Assembly (NCBI RefSeq): GCF_013423785.1
Contig: NZ_CP058952.1
Coordinates: 744,001 to 808,000, forward strand
From: Chitinibacter fontanus
GTDB taxonomy: Bacteria; Pseudomonadota; Gammaproteobacteria; Burkholderiales; Chitinibacteraceae
Length of the DNA: 64,000 nt
Direction: 5' to 3'
Of this stretch, positions 8,328 to 16,598 are shown piece after piece. Every line of letters starts with the position of its first letter. Positions within the stretch are counted from its first letter, which is position 1. Under the pieces are notes generated by a model. That model was given only the letters and a program-made list of their open reading frames with translations. It was not told where the DNA came from and ran no database searches. Both the position numbers and the translations under genes were made by a program.

Positions 8328-10520
8328 CTAGGCGCGAACGCGTTGTAAACGATACACCGTTGGCAATGCGCGCAGTCGTTTCAGAACTTTAGCCAGATGA
8401 ATCCGATTGTGAACTTGCAAGGTAAATTGCACGCTGAGATAGCGCTCATGCGACTCAACGGCATCCCCCATCGAAACGGCTGCAATATTGGCATCGGCAT
8501 CAGCCACCGCTGCCGCCAGTGCAGCCAGCGTGCCACGCTCGTTCTCGGCCAGGATTTTGATTGGCACATCAAACAACCGTGCAACTTCCGGGTCCCAATC
8601 CACATCGATCAGCTTCTCGGCATCAATGCGGCCTTTGGATACTTGTGGGCAATCATGGGTATGCACCACCAAGCCTTGATCTTTCTTTACAAAGCCAAGG
8701 ATAGGGTCCCCGGGTATTGGGTTACAGCAACGGGCAAACTGGATTGCCATGCCTTCAGTGCCACGAATCGACACCGACATCGGTTTTTTGCCTTGCCGCC
8801 CTTCTTCCGACCAAGTACCGGCCAATTGCAACAGGCGCTTGGCCACGACCACGCCTAATTTTTGCCCTAAACCAACATCGGCCAGTACCGCTTCGCGTGA
8901 TTTTTCACCGCTTTCGCGCAGGTATTTTTCCCAGATCTCGTCATTCACATGCAGTGGCTGGTGCAGCGCTGAGAAGGCTTGATTGAGCAAGCGCTCGCCC
9001 AAATGCACCGACTCATCAAAACGCATGGTTTTTAAGAAATGGCGAATTTGTGAGCGCGCCTTGCCGGTAGTCACAAAGGCCAGCCAACTCGGATTAGGCC
9101 GCGCATGCGCCGCCATCACGACTTCGATGTGGTCACCATTTTTGAGCTTGGTGCGCAGCGGTACCAACTCGTGATTAACCTTCGCCGCAATACAGCCATG
9201 GCCAACATCGGTGTGCACCGCGTAAGCAAAATCGACGCAAGTCGCGCCATTGGGCAGACTGAGAATCTTGCCCTTAGGCGTAAATACATAGACCTGATCG
9301 GGGAATAAATCGACTTTCAGGTGCTCAAGAAACTCAACCGCATCGCCCGATTCAACCTGTAATTCGAGCAGCGATTGCAGCCATTGATGGGTTTTTTGCT
9401 GCACATCCGAATAGCCTTCGTCACCACTTTTATACATCCAGTGGCTCGCCACGCCCGCATCGGCAATGCGATGCATTTCGGGCGTGCGAATTTGCACCTC
9501 GATCGGCGTGCCGTAGGGGCCAAACAAAGTGGTGTGCAGGCTTTGGTAGCCATTGCTTTTCGCAATGGCAATGTAATCTTTAAATTTGCCCGGTATCGGC
9601 TTAAACAGCGCGTGCAATGCGCCCAGCGTTAAATAGCAATGCGGGTTGTCTTTCACAATCACGCGAAACGCATAAATATCGAGCACTTCCGAAAAGCTCA
9701 GGTGCTTTTCGACCATTTTGCGATAAATCGAAAATAGATTTTTCTCACGCCCCGATACTTGCGCCTCAATCTGATGTGCGGCGAGCTTAGCATTGATCGA
9801 GTCGAGGATTTTTTGCACCACTTCACGGCGATTACCGCGCGCGGCTTTCAGCGCTTTGGATAAAACATGGTGGCGACGTGGGTGCAGGTATTTAAACGCT
9901 AAATCATCGAGCTCTTGGTAGACCGCATTTAGGCCGATACGATTGGCAATCGGCGCGTAGATTTCCATGGTTTCACGGGCGATGCGTTTTTGCTTATCGG
10001 CGCGCATTGCGTCCATGGTGCGCATATTGTGCAGCCGATCGGCCAGCTTAATCAGCATCACGCGCAAATCACGCGCCATTGCCAGTAGCATTTTGCGAAA
10101 GTTTTCTGCCTGCGCTTCTTCTTTGCTTTGAAACTCGAGCTTGTCGATCTTGCTCATGCCATCGACCAGCTCGGCCACGGCTTTGCCGTATTTCTCGGTC
10201 AGCTCCAGCTTGGTAACACCGCTGTCTTCCATCACATCGTGCAGCAAAGCACCGGCTAAGGCCTGCGCATCGAGTTTCCACTGCGTCAGAATCGTCGCCA
10301 CGGCGAGTGGATGAGAAATGTATGGCTCACCCGAACGACGCATCTGGCCACGATGCGCGTTTTCTGCAAACAAAAAAGCCGCCCGTAACATCTGGCGGTC
10401 TTCTGTTTTTAGATAGGCAGTGTGCTCGGTAAGGAAACGGTTGGCTTCCTCAATCACTTCAGGCGCAGCCTGCAAGGCAGGCACGTCCTCGACGGTGAGT
10501 ACCGAGTCTACTGTCATCAT
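8328..10520 (-). CDS. spoT: Bifunctional (p)ppGpp synthetase/hydrolase SpoT
   Basis: 730 residues with the full long-RSH layout. An HD hydrolase domain comes first (about 45-200) with intact HDVMED and KLADRLHNMRTM. The synthetase domain follows (about 250-370) with the G-loop-type GKFKDYIA and YQSLHT. A TGS domain lies at about 400-460 (VYVFTPKGKILSLPNGAT), then a helical part with the conserved RCCNPIPGD, and a C-terminal ACT domain. The intact HD motif points to SpoT and not RelA. It degrades and makes the stringent-response alarmone. The rpoZ stop and the spoT start overlap by 1 bp (TAATG). A second ATG directly follows the first. Confidence 0.95.
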   Translation of the reverse strand: MMTVDSVLTVEDVPALQAAPEVIEEANRFLTEHTAYLKTEDRQMLRAAFLFAENAHRGQMRRSGEPYISHPLAVATILTQWKLDAQALAGALLHDVMEDSGVTKLELTEKYGKAVAELVDGMSKIDKLEFQSKEEAQAENFRKMLLAMARDLRVMLIKLADRLHNMRTMDAMRADKQKRIARETMEIYAPIANRIGLNAVYQELDDLAFKYLHPRRHHVLSKALKAARGNRREVVQKILDSINAKLAAHQIEAQVSGREKNLFSIYRKMVEKHLSFSEVLDIYAFRVIVKDNPHCYLTLGALHALFKPIPGKFKDYIAIAKSNGYQSLHTTLFGPYGTPIEVQIRTPEMHRIADAGVASHWMYKSGDEGYSDVQQKTHQWLQSLLELQVESGDAVEFLEHLKVDLFPDQVYVFTPKGKILSLPNGATCVDFAYAVHTDVGHGCIAAKVNHELVPLRTKLKNGDHIEVVMAAHARPNPSWLAFVTTGKARSQIRHFLKTMRFDESVHLGERLLNQAFSALHQPLHVNDEIWEKYLRESGEKSREAVLADVGLGQKLGVVVAKRLLQLAGTWSEEGRQGKKPMSVSIRGTEGMAIQFARCCNPIPGDPILGFVKKDQGLVVHTHDCPQVSKGRIDAEKLIDVDWDPEVARLFDVPIKILAENERGTLAALAAAVADADANIAAVSMGDAVESHERYLSVQFTLQVHNRIHLAKVLKRLRALPTVYRLQRVRA

Positions 10521-10729
10521 TAGCCACGATTACGAGTCAGAATTTCAACACCAACTAAACCCGCAGCCATTTCACGCAACGCCAATACGGTAGGTTTGTC
10601 ACGACCATTATTATCTACTTGTGGTGATGAGCCATTTTCGAGCTGGCGAGCGCGGTAGGCCGCAGCCAAAGTCAAATCGAAACGGTTTGGAATACGATCC
10701 AGACAATCTTCAACCGTGATACGGGCCAT
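10520..10729 (-). CDS. rpoZ: RNA polymerase omega subunit RpoZ
   Basis: 69 residues starting [29 protein letters not shown], the standard omega N-terminus. It binds the beta-prime subunit, aids RNA polymerase assembly and forms part of a ppGpp site. The gmk-rpoZ-spoT order is widely conserved in proteobacteria and links alarmone synthesis to one of its targets. The C-terminus is short but within family range. Confidence 0.95.
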   Translation of the reverse strand: MARITVEDCLDRIPNRFDLTLAAAYRARQLENGSSPQVDNNGRDKPTVLALREMAAGLVGVEILTRNRG

Positions 10730-10817
10730 AATTTATTCTCCGAAATACTCAATGCAGGCGCGCCAGCGGGTACGACCAGCCGACCAAACCGCAGATTATA
10801 ACATCATGTCGATGATT

Positions 10818-11432
10818 TTAGCCTTTCAGGCTTGAAATCAATGCCGTATGGCGCAGTGATTGGCCCGCCAGCGTCAAGCGCTGAGCACGAACCACGGCCA
10901 CAATATCGCGTACCGCATCATCGATATGCTCATTCACAATCACGTAGTCAAACTCATCAACATGACTGCATTCCTCACGCGCCACAGCCATGCGCTTGGC
11001 AATGACTTCTTCGCTATCTTTACCGCGATTGCGCAAACGGCTTTCCAGCGTTTCCAGCGAGGGCGGCAATACAAACAAGCCAATCGCTTCAGGAAAGAGG
11101 CGACGTACCTGCTGTGCACCTTGCCAATCGATTTCCAGCAAAATATCACGGCCATTCTGAATCACTTCATTGATCCAAACTTGTGAAGTCCCGTAATAGT
11201 TGCCATAGACTTCAGCGTGTTCCAGCAATTCACCCGCATTGATCATGCGCTCAAATTCGGCACGCTCAACAAAGTGATAATCCTTGCCGTTCACCTCACC
11301 CGCACGTGGTTGGCGGGTAGTGTAGGAAATCGATAGCTGTACATTGGCATCCGCAGCCAACAAGGCCGCCACCAACGTGGTTTTGCCAGCGCCCGAAGGG
11401 GCCGTCACGACAAATAAATTACCCTTGGCCAT
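10818..11432 (-). CDS. gmk: Guanylate kinase
   Basis: 204 residues. It phosphorylates GMP to GDP with ATP. The P-loop GAGKTT is near residue 16, with GMP-binding YTTRQPRAGEVNGKDYHFV near 38 and GNYYGTS near 81. The ATG at 11432 is chosen over upstream TTG/ATG codons because GGGAG lies 8 nt before it and homologues start there. It sits between yicC and rpoZ, 88 bp from rpoZ. Confidence 0.94.
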   Translation of the reverse strand: MAKGNLFVVTAPSGAGKTTLVAALLAADANVQLSISYTTRQPRAGEVNGKDYHFVERAEFERMINAGELLEHAEVYGNYYGTSQVWINEVIQNGRDILLEIDWQGAQQVRRLFPEAIGLFVLPPSLETLESRLRNRGKDSEEVIAKRMAVAREECSHVDEFDYVIVNEHIDDAVRDIVAVVRAQRLTLAGQSLRHTALISSLKG

Positions 11433-11530
11433 GCTCTTGGCTCCCATATTCAAAAATTGGCTTCAGTATAAGTGAACACAGCCAGAACAGAAAACCAGTT
11501 CCATTTTAACCATGCCACTCGATTTGGTAT

Positions 11531-12397
11531 TTACTCGATGTTCTGAATTTGCTCACGCATTTGCTCGATGAGTACTTTCAGCGCCATGGCCACTTTAGTG
11601 GTATCGACAGAAACCGATTTTGAGCCAAACGTATTGGCTTCTCGATTAAGTTCCTGCATTAGAAAATCAAGACGTTTACCCGCATTGCCACCCGTTTTTA
11701 CGATGCGACGCAATTCGGCAATATGTGTGTGCAGACGATCAACTTCTTCTTGCACATCGACTTTCTGGGCAAACAGCACCAATTCTTGACGGATGCGATC
11801 ATCATCCGCTGTGCCGATTGCATCAATAAAACGCTGCTTAAGTTTGCTTTCGTATTCTTCAATAATTTGCGGCAGGCGTGGCTTAATTTCGGCTAGCACC
11901 TGTTCCATTTCATCAGCACGAGCGAGCAGAATCACTGCCAGCTTTTCACCTTCGCGAGCTCGGGAAGCTAAAAAGTCATCTAGTGCCAAATCCAGAATTT
12001 CCAGAGCGGTACTTTGCAATACTTCACTCGGCAACGCATCCGACTCAATCACTCCGGGCCAGCGTAACAACTCACCCATCCGCAAATCCCCTGCGGTAGC
12101 TTGATGCTCCTTGACTTGGTCTGCAAGGCGCAGCAATTCAGCCACCAAAGCGTTGTTTAGGCGCAACTGGCTCGCGGAACCTTCTTTTGCGTTGAAATTA
12201 ACACGGCACTCTAATTTGCCACGATTAAGGCAACCGGTAAGCTTTTCACGAATAGCCCCTTCAAGCGCACGAAATTCCTCTGGTAAACGCAGACTTAGAT
12301 CTAAAAACCGATGATTGACGGCACGCAACTCCACCGCCAAAACACCATGGGATAATTCGCGTTGACTACTAGCGTAGCCGGTCATGCTATAAATCAT
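11531..12397 (-). CDS. yicC: YicC/YloC-family endoribonuclease
   Basis: 288 residues. The N-terminus MIYSMTGYASSQRE and the segment VNHRFLDLSLRLPEEFR are typical of YicC. The C-terminal DUF1732 part is seen as GKRLDFLMQELNREANTFGSKS. E. coli YicC is known as an endoribonuclease involved in small-RNA turnover; the same role here is by family. AGGA lies 5 nt before the ATG. It heads the yicC-gmk-rpoZ-spoT run and is divergent from the kinase gene over an 85-bp gap. Confidence 0.9.
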   Translation of the reverse strand: MIYSMTGYASSQRELSHGVLAVELRAVNHRFLDLSLRLPEEFRALEGAIREKLTGCLNRGKLECRVNFNAKEGSASQLRLNNALVAELLRLADQVKEHQATAGDLRMGELLRWPGVIESDALPSEVLQSTALEILDLALDDFLASRAREGEKLAVILLARADEMEQVLAEIKPRLPQIIEEYESKLKQRFIDAIGTADDDRIRQELVLFAQKVDVQEEVDRLHTHIAELRRIVKTGGNAGKRLDFLMQELNREANTFGSKSVSVDTTKVAMALKVLIEQMREQIQNIE

Positions 12398-12482
12398 AAA
12401 AATCCTTTGTAAGAAGCCGCTTTACAATTGGCAAGTCGCGACACACAATTCACTGATAACCTGATTATAACGAAAGCCACGC

Positions 12483-13451
12483 ATGGCCACCCCTAGCAAT
12501 CAACCGCTTTCACGCGGTTTTCAATTACAAAACTATACGATTGCCAAGCTACTCTCAGCCGGCGGGTTCAGTATTGTCTATTTGGCGCATGATGAAAACG
12601 ACTATCCGGTCGCCATCAAGGAATATCTCCCCAATTCTCTGGCTTTGCGCAAAGAAGGTGTCGCGGTACAAGCGACAAGCGACGAAAACATCGCCCTTTT
12701 CCGTCACGGCTTGAAGTGCTTTTTTGAAGAAGGCAAAACGCTAGCGCGCATCCAGCACCCGAATATTGTCCGCGTACTCAATTTTTTTCGCGCCAATGAA
12801 ACCGTTTACATGGTGATGGAATATGAGCGTGGCCGCACCTTGCAAAAAGAAATTCAGCTCAATCATGAGCGCGAAGGTGTCGATGAAAAGCTGATCCGCA
12901 GCGTGTTTTACAACCTGCTCAATGGCTTGCGTGAGGTGCATCTGAATAAGCTGCTGCACTTAGACATTAAGCCTGCCAATATTTATATCCGCAAGGATGG
13001 CTCTCCGGTATTGCTGGATTTTGGCTCAGCACGCCAAACCCTGACTACCGAGCATTCCCGTCTAACGCCGATGTACACCCCCGGCTTTGCCGCGCCAGAG
13101 CAATATCGCCGCAAAGATCAGCTAGGCCCTTGGACCGATATTTATGGCGTGGGCGCTTCGATGTTTGCTTGTATTGCTGGCACGGCACCACAGGCGTCAG
13201 ATGCACGGGAAAAAGAAGATAAAGTACAGCGCCTTGAGCTACTGTACGGCGATCGCTACTCGCCAGAGTTACTTAATCTGATTCATCAATGCATTTCGGT
13301 CGACCCCACCCAACGCCCGCAAAGCGTGTTGCAAATTCAAAAAGCGCTGCTCGAAACCGGCTCGCCACCGAATAAGAAATCCAATTTGCTCAACTCGATT
13401 AAACGCAAATGGCAAGATATCACTCGCCCGAAACGCAAAGGTGAAGAATGA
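12483..13451 (+). CDS. Serine/threonine protein kinase (Hanks type, cytosolic)
   Basis: 322 residues, one kinase domain (about 14-290) and no membrane segment. The Gly loop reads SAGGFSIVYLA, the ATP-binding lysine is in VAIKEY, the catalytic loop is HLDIKPANIYI, and the Mg-binding loop is DFGSAR. The HRD arginine is replaced by Leu (HLD), so this is a non-RD kinase. An APE-like FAAPEQY and a D-x-x-G-x-G motif (DIYGVGAS) follow. The basic tail (about 298-322) carries KRKW and RPKRKGEE. Its stop overlaps the start of a PP2C phosphatase gene by 4 bp, making a kinase/phosphatase switch pair. Targets are unknown. No type VI secretion genes are nearby. Confidence 0.9.
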   Translation: MATPSNQPLSRGFQLQNYTIAKLLSAGGFSIVYLAHDENDYPVAIKEYLPNSLALRKEGVAVQATSDENIALFRHGLKCFFEEGKTLARIQHPNIVRVLNFFRANETVYMVMEYERGRTLQKEIQLNHEREGVDEKLIRSVFYNLLNGLREVHLNKLLHLDIKPANIYIRKDGSPVLLDFGSARQTLTTEHSRLTPMYTPGFAAPEQYRRKDQLGPWTDIYGVGASMFACIAGTAPQASDAREKEDKVQRLELLYGDRYSPELLNLIHQCISVDPTQRPQSVLQIQKALLETGSPPNKKSNLLNSIKRKWQDITRPKRKGEE

Positions 13452-14353
13452 AATTTACCGTTTTTCAAGATAGTCGCAAGGGTGGCCGCGAATACAATCA
13501 AGATCGCGTAGGATATTCGTACAGCAGAGATGCTTTATTGCTGGTGATCGCTGATGGGATGGGGGGGCACTTGCATGGCGAGGTAGCAGCACAAATCACC
13601 GTCGAACTACTGAGTGACCAGTTCCAAAAAAAAGCCGCGCCAATTATTGCTAGCCCAGCGCAATTTCTGGCCGATGCACTGCTCAATTGCCATGAAGCCA
13701 TTTATAACTACGCCATCGCCCAGCATTTGCTAGAAATCCCCCGCACCACGGTCGTGGCCTGCATTATTCAGGACGATATGGCTTATTGGGCACACGTTGG
13801 CGATTCGCGGCTTTATCTAATCCGCGATGGCTATACTATCGCCCAAACACGTGATCACTCAAAAGTCCAAAAACTGGTTGAATCGGGTGTCATTACCGCT
13901 GATCAAGCCCTGAATCACGCGGAAAAAAACAAGATCTACAATTGCTTGGGCGGCACGCTGATGCCCGATATTGATATTGGTGGCAGAGTTGCTTTGCATG
14001 ATGGCGATTGTATTATGCTGTGCACCGATGGTTTATGGGGCTCTTTGGCCGATGATGAAATCACTCATTTCCTGAGCTCCTTCCCTGTGATGTTTGCCGT
14101 ACCGCAATTACTGGACAAAGCCGAGCTACGGGGCGGTAAATTTGGTGACAATCTAACGGCGCTGGCCATCAATTGGCACGATGGTGATCTCAGTGAAGAC
14201 CCGAGCTTTGTCTCAACAGTGAAGTTAGACCAAAATACCATCAGCACCCACATCGACCCGCTTGGGGCTAATTCAACCCCCAATATCAGTGATGAAGATA
14301 TCGAAAAAGCCATTGCTGAAATTCAAGCAGCAATCAATAAATACTCTAAATAA
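13448..14353 (+). CDS. PP2C-family protein phosphatase
   Basis: 301 residues. The metal-binding motifs of PPM phosphatases are all present: REYNQDRVG near 16, ADGMGGHLHGE near 36, WAHVGDSRLYLIRDG near 116, LCTDGLWG near 201 and FGDNLTAL near 237. It is expected to remove phosphate from the substrates of, or from, the kinase encoded directly upstream, to which it is translationally coupled (ATGA overlap). The last 60 residues are an acidic extension beyond the catalytic domain. Soluble, with no signal peptide. Confidence 0.92.
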   Translation: MKFTVFQDSRKGGREYNQDRVGYSYSRDALLLVIADGMGGHLHGEVAAQITVELLSDQFQKKAAPIIASPAQFLADALLNCHEAIYNYAIAQHLLEIPRTTVVACIIQDDMAYWAHVGDSRLYLIRDGYTIAQTRDHSKVQKLVESGVITADQALNHAEKNKIYNCLGGTLMPDIDIGGRVALHDGDCIMLCTDGLWGSLADDEITHFLSSFPVMFAVPQLLDKAELRGGKFGDNLTALAINWHDGDLSEDPSFVSTVKLDQNTISTHIDPLGANSTPNISDEDIEKAIAEIQAAINKYSK

Positions 14354-14370
14354 CCCCGTTTTATCGGGCA

Positions 14371-14401
14371 ATAAAAAACCAGCCTAGCGCTGGTTTTTTA
14401 T
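14371..14401. terminator. Bidirectional terminator between convergent genes
   Basis: A perfect 13-bp stem (ATAAAAAACCAGC and its complement) with a 5-nt loop, flanked by T-runs on both strands. It ends the kinase/phosphatase operon and the convergent minus-strand gene at 14422. Confidence 0.9.
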
Positions 14402-14421
14402 TTTTCACATGGGGTATAGAC

Positions 14422-15096
14422 CTAGTCAAGAAGATCCTCATAGGCTTTATTGGTATACCCCTTCAATTCATTCCACGGCAAGGTACTTGGCGCGGGGCGT
14501 GGCTCGATACTAATTTTATTCCAGGCTAAGCCATCTAGAGAGCCCGTTTCAATCAGGCGCGGTAATTGCAATTTTTCATCCCACAATACGCGAGTGTATT
14601 GGGTAGCATTCGTGCGCTCGTACCATTTGCTCCCAGTGGGTGCGGGCTTATTGAGTACATTCATTTTTTTCAGCGCACTACGGTCTAGCAAATACGCGGC
14701 GTGCTCCCATGAGCCATCAAAGCCCAATGAGCCATATTCACTATCGCGCGGAGAAATAATGGTTTTATTTTCCGCCCGGACAAAACGCAGACTAGGCTGC
14801 CCTTTGGCATTCAAACTAATCCACTTGGCGGCCAGCACAAAATTGGTGTCGTGCTTATGTTGGTGATCGCCAGGCTGGTGTGTATGCGCGGGTGTACCGA
14901 CCGGCAACATACGCACCGTCCAGACCGTTTTATCATCCCGAATAAAACGCTCTTGAAATTTGGTTTGCTTTTCTACCCCTTCAGAAGTCAAAACCTTGCT
15001 TTCAAAGGTCATTACTGCAGACTGCACAGCGGCTAAGGCATTTACGCTCGCCACGGAAAACAGTAGCGGAGCAAGCCATTGCATACATCGTTTCAT
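14422..15096 (-). CDS. Unknown secreted protein with His-rich segment
   Basis: 224 residues, family not recognised. A signal peptide spans about 1-22 (ends NALAAV). A His cluster near residue 70 (HTHQPGDHQHKHD) suggests metal binding. The rest has alternating beta-type segments: RFIRDDKTVWTVRMLP, SLRFVRAEN, YTRVLWDEKLQLPRLIE. The general look recalls periplasmic carrier or outer-membrane-processing folds, but no motif supports a name. It lies 68 bp past the alkaline phosphatase gene on the same strand, separated by a terminator, so it is probably a separate transcript. Confidence 0.75.
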   Translation of the reverse strand: MKRCMQWLAPLLFSVASVNALAAVQSAVMTFESKVLTSEGVEKQTKFQERFIRDDKTVWTVRMLPVGTPAHTHQPGDHQHKHDTNFVLAAKWISLNAKGQPSLRFVRAENKTIISPRDSEYGSLGFDGSWEHAAYLLDRSALKKMNVLNKPAPTGSKWYERTNATQYTRVLWDEKLQLPRLIETGSLDGLAWNKISIEPRPAPSTLPWNELKGYTNKAYEDLLD

Positions 15097-15115
15097 ATCA
15101 TTCGCTTTATAACAA

Positions 15116-15143
15116 AACCCTACCCGCTTACGCAGGTAGGGTT
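15116..15143 (-). terminator. Terminator after the alkaline phosphatase pair
   Basis: AACCCTACC (15116-15124) pairs with GGTAGGGTT (15135-15143). On the minus strand the stem is followed by TTTTGTT. It lies 21 bp past the stop of the gene at 15165. Confidence 0.75.
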
Positions 15144-15164
15144 GATCTAACTAATTCACCAAAA

Positions 15165-16565
15165 TTAGAAGCCAAATGCACTCTTCATTAAGGTAAATAC
15201 TTTGGTATTGTCGATCGTACCTTTGAAGGTTTTCGACGCAGCACCAGCGCCGGTAGCAAACAACATCACGTCACCGCCACCATGCGTCTCGCTGGATAAC
15301 TTAACACCGGTTTCTTGTAGATAATCATCATGCAAGACCTGCGTTGCGTCTGCGCTACCCTCGATCAGGTTGGTACGTACCGGTTTACGGTTCGGGCCAT
15401 TACCAAACACCAGCGTGGTGTAATTGTTGCCATACACGTCTTTTAACTCAGCGCCAGTTTTGTAGTCCTTCACGGTACCGAGGATGTTGCTGCCACGCTT
15501 ACCGTAACCATTGAAAGTCATGGTGTGATCATGGTCAGCAGTCACAACGATCAAGGTATTTTTCAGGCCTGGATCGCGTTTTTGCATTTCATCCAAAGCA
15601 GCTTTGATTGCGTTATCAAACGCAATCGCGTCTTCCAGCACGCGTTTAGCATTGGTGCCGTGCAAAGCATGGTCAATACGGCCACCTTCCACCATCAGGA
15701 AGAAACCTTCCGGTTTTTTGCCCAATACATCAATCGCTTTGAGCGTCATCGCTGACAAACTTGGCTCGTTGATGTTTTTCTTTGTGCGATCTAGCTCATA
15801 TTCCAGATGGCTTTTATTGAAGAGCCCCAACAATTTGTTGGTGTTTTTGCCATCAATCGCCGCCAGCTCAGTGCCAGTTGCAGCAAAGGTGTAACCCTTG
15901 GCCTTCATTTCTGCGACCAAATCACGGCCATCTGTCCGTTTGCCGCCAGCCGCAGTTGGCTTGAAGAAATTCAAACCACCACCCATCAATACATCCAGAC
16001 CATCACCGAGCTTGGTGTTATAACCAACACCGCCAACAGCCGCTTGCGCTGCAATCGTGTTCTCTGCATCACGATGGCAAATATGCGCATAAGTTGCGGC
16101 TGGTGTAGCGTGAGTTACGCTCGTGGTGGTAATAGAACCAACCGCTTTACCTTTTGCTTTGGCCAATTCAAGAATGGTATCAACCGGCTGACCATTACCC
16201 GTAGCTGGGCAATTGCTATCCGCGCCAGTAGGCTTGATCGCCTTGGTATCCGATGACATCGACAACACTTCGTTATTCATTTTCACGCCGGTCATGTAGG
16301 CCGCCATTGAAGGCGCTGAGTCGGTCGTTTGTGCATCGTTTGAATAGGTTTTTACGCGAGCTGTACGGGTTTTACCGTCCAGCTTTTCCATATTCAACTC
16401 GCCTTCTTCCTTGTATTTGTAGATACGTGCAGCGGTAACAGTGGTCGGGCCCATACCATCACCGAGGAAGAAGATAACATTTTTCGCTTCACCAGCGGCA
16501 AGCGCAGGAGTCGCAACTGACGCAAAGGCAGACACCATAACGGCAGCAATTAAAGTTTTTTTCAT
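15165..16565 (-). CDS. phoA: Alkaline phosphatase, secreted
   Basis: 466 residues with a signal peptide (1-23, ends TPALAAG). It hydrolyses phosphate monoesters in the periplasm. PhoA-fold residues are visible: metal-binding FLGDGMG, nucleophile Ser in TTDSAPSM, phosphate-binding Arg in CHRDAE, zinc ligands in EGGRIDHALH, TADHDHT and ETHGG. The second metal-site motif has His where E. coli has Lys (DH versus DK), as in many environmental PhoA enzymes. The ATG at 16565 is chosen because MKKTL starts a classic signal peptide and GGGA lies before it. It is 33 bp behind a paralogue. Confidence 0.93.
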   Translation of the reverse strand: MKKTLIAAVMVSAFASVATPALAAGEAKNVIFFLGDGMGPTTVTAARIYKYKEEGELNMEKLDGKTRTARVKTYSNDAQTTDSAPSMAAYMTGVKMNNEVLSMSSDTKAIKPTGADSNCPATGNGQPVDTILELAKAKGKAVGSITTTSVTHATPAATYAHICHRDAENTIAAQAAVGGVGYNTKLGDGLDVLMGGGLNFFKPTAAGGKRTDGRDLVAEMKAKGYTFAATGTELAAIDGKNTNKLLGLFNKSHLEYELDRTKKNINEPSLSAMTLKAIDVLGKKPEGFFLMVEGGRIDHALHGTNAKRVLEDAIAFDNAIKAALDEMQKRDPGLKNTLIVVTADHDHTMTFNGYGKRGSNILGTVKDYKTGAELKDVYGNNYTTLVFGNGPNRKPVRTNLIEGSADATQVLHDDYLQETGVKLSSETHGGGDVMLFATGAGAASKTFKGTIDNTKVFTLMKSAFGF

Positions 16566-16598
16566 GATTTTTCCCAAAATTCCAATTAATCGCAGCGC

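Noticed and set aside
8328..10520. RelA instead of SpoT
   Set aside because: The HD motif is intact (HDVMED), which RelA lacks, and the rpoZ-spoT order is typical.
13041..13060. Kinase as part of a type VI secretion locus
   Set aside because: No Tss, Hcp, VgrG or FHA genes are present anywhere in the window.
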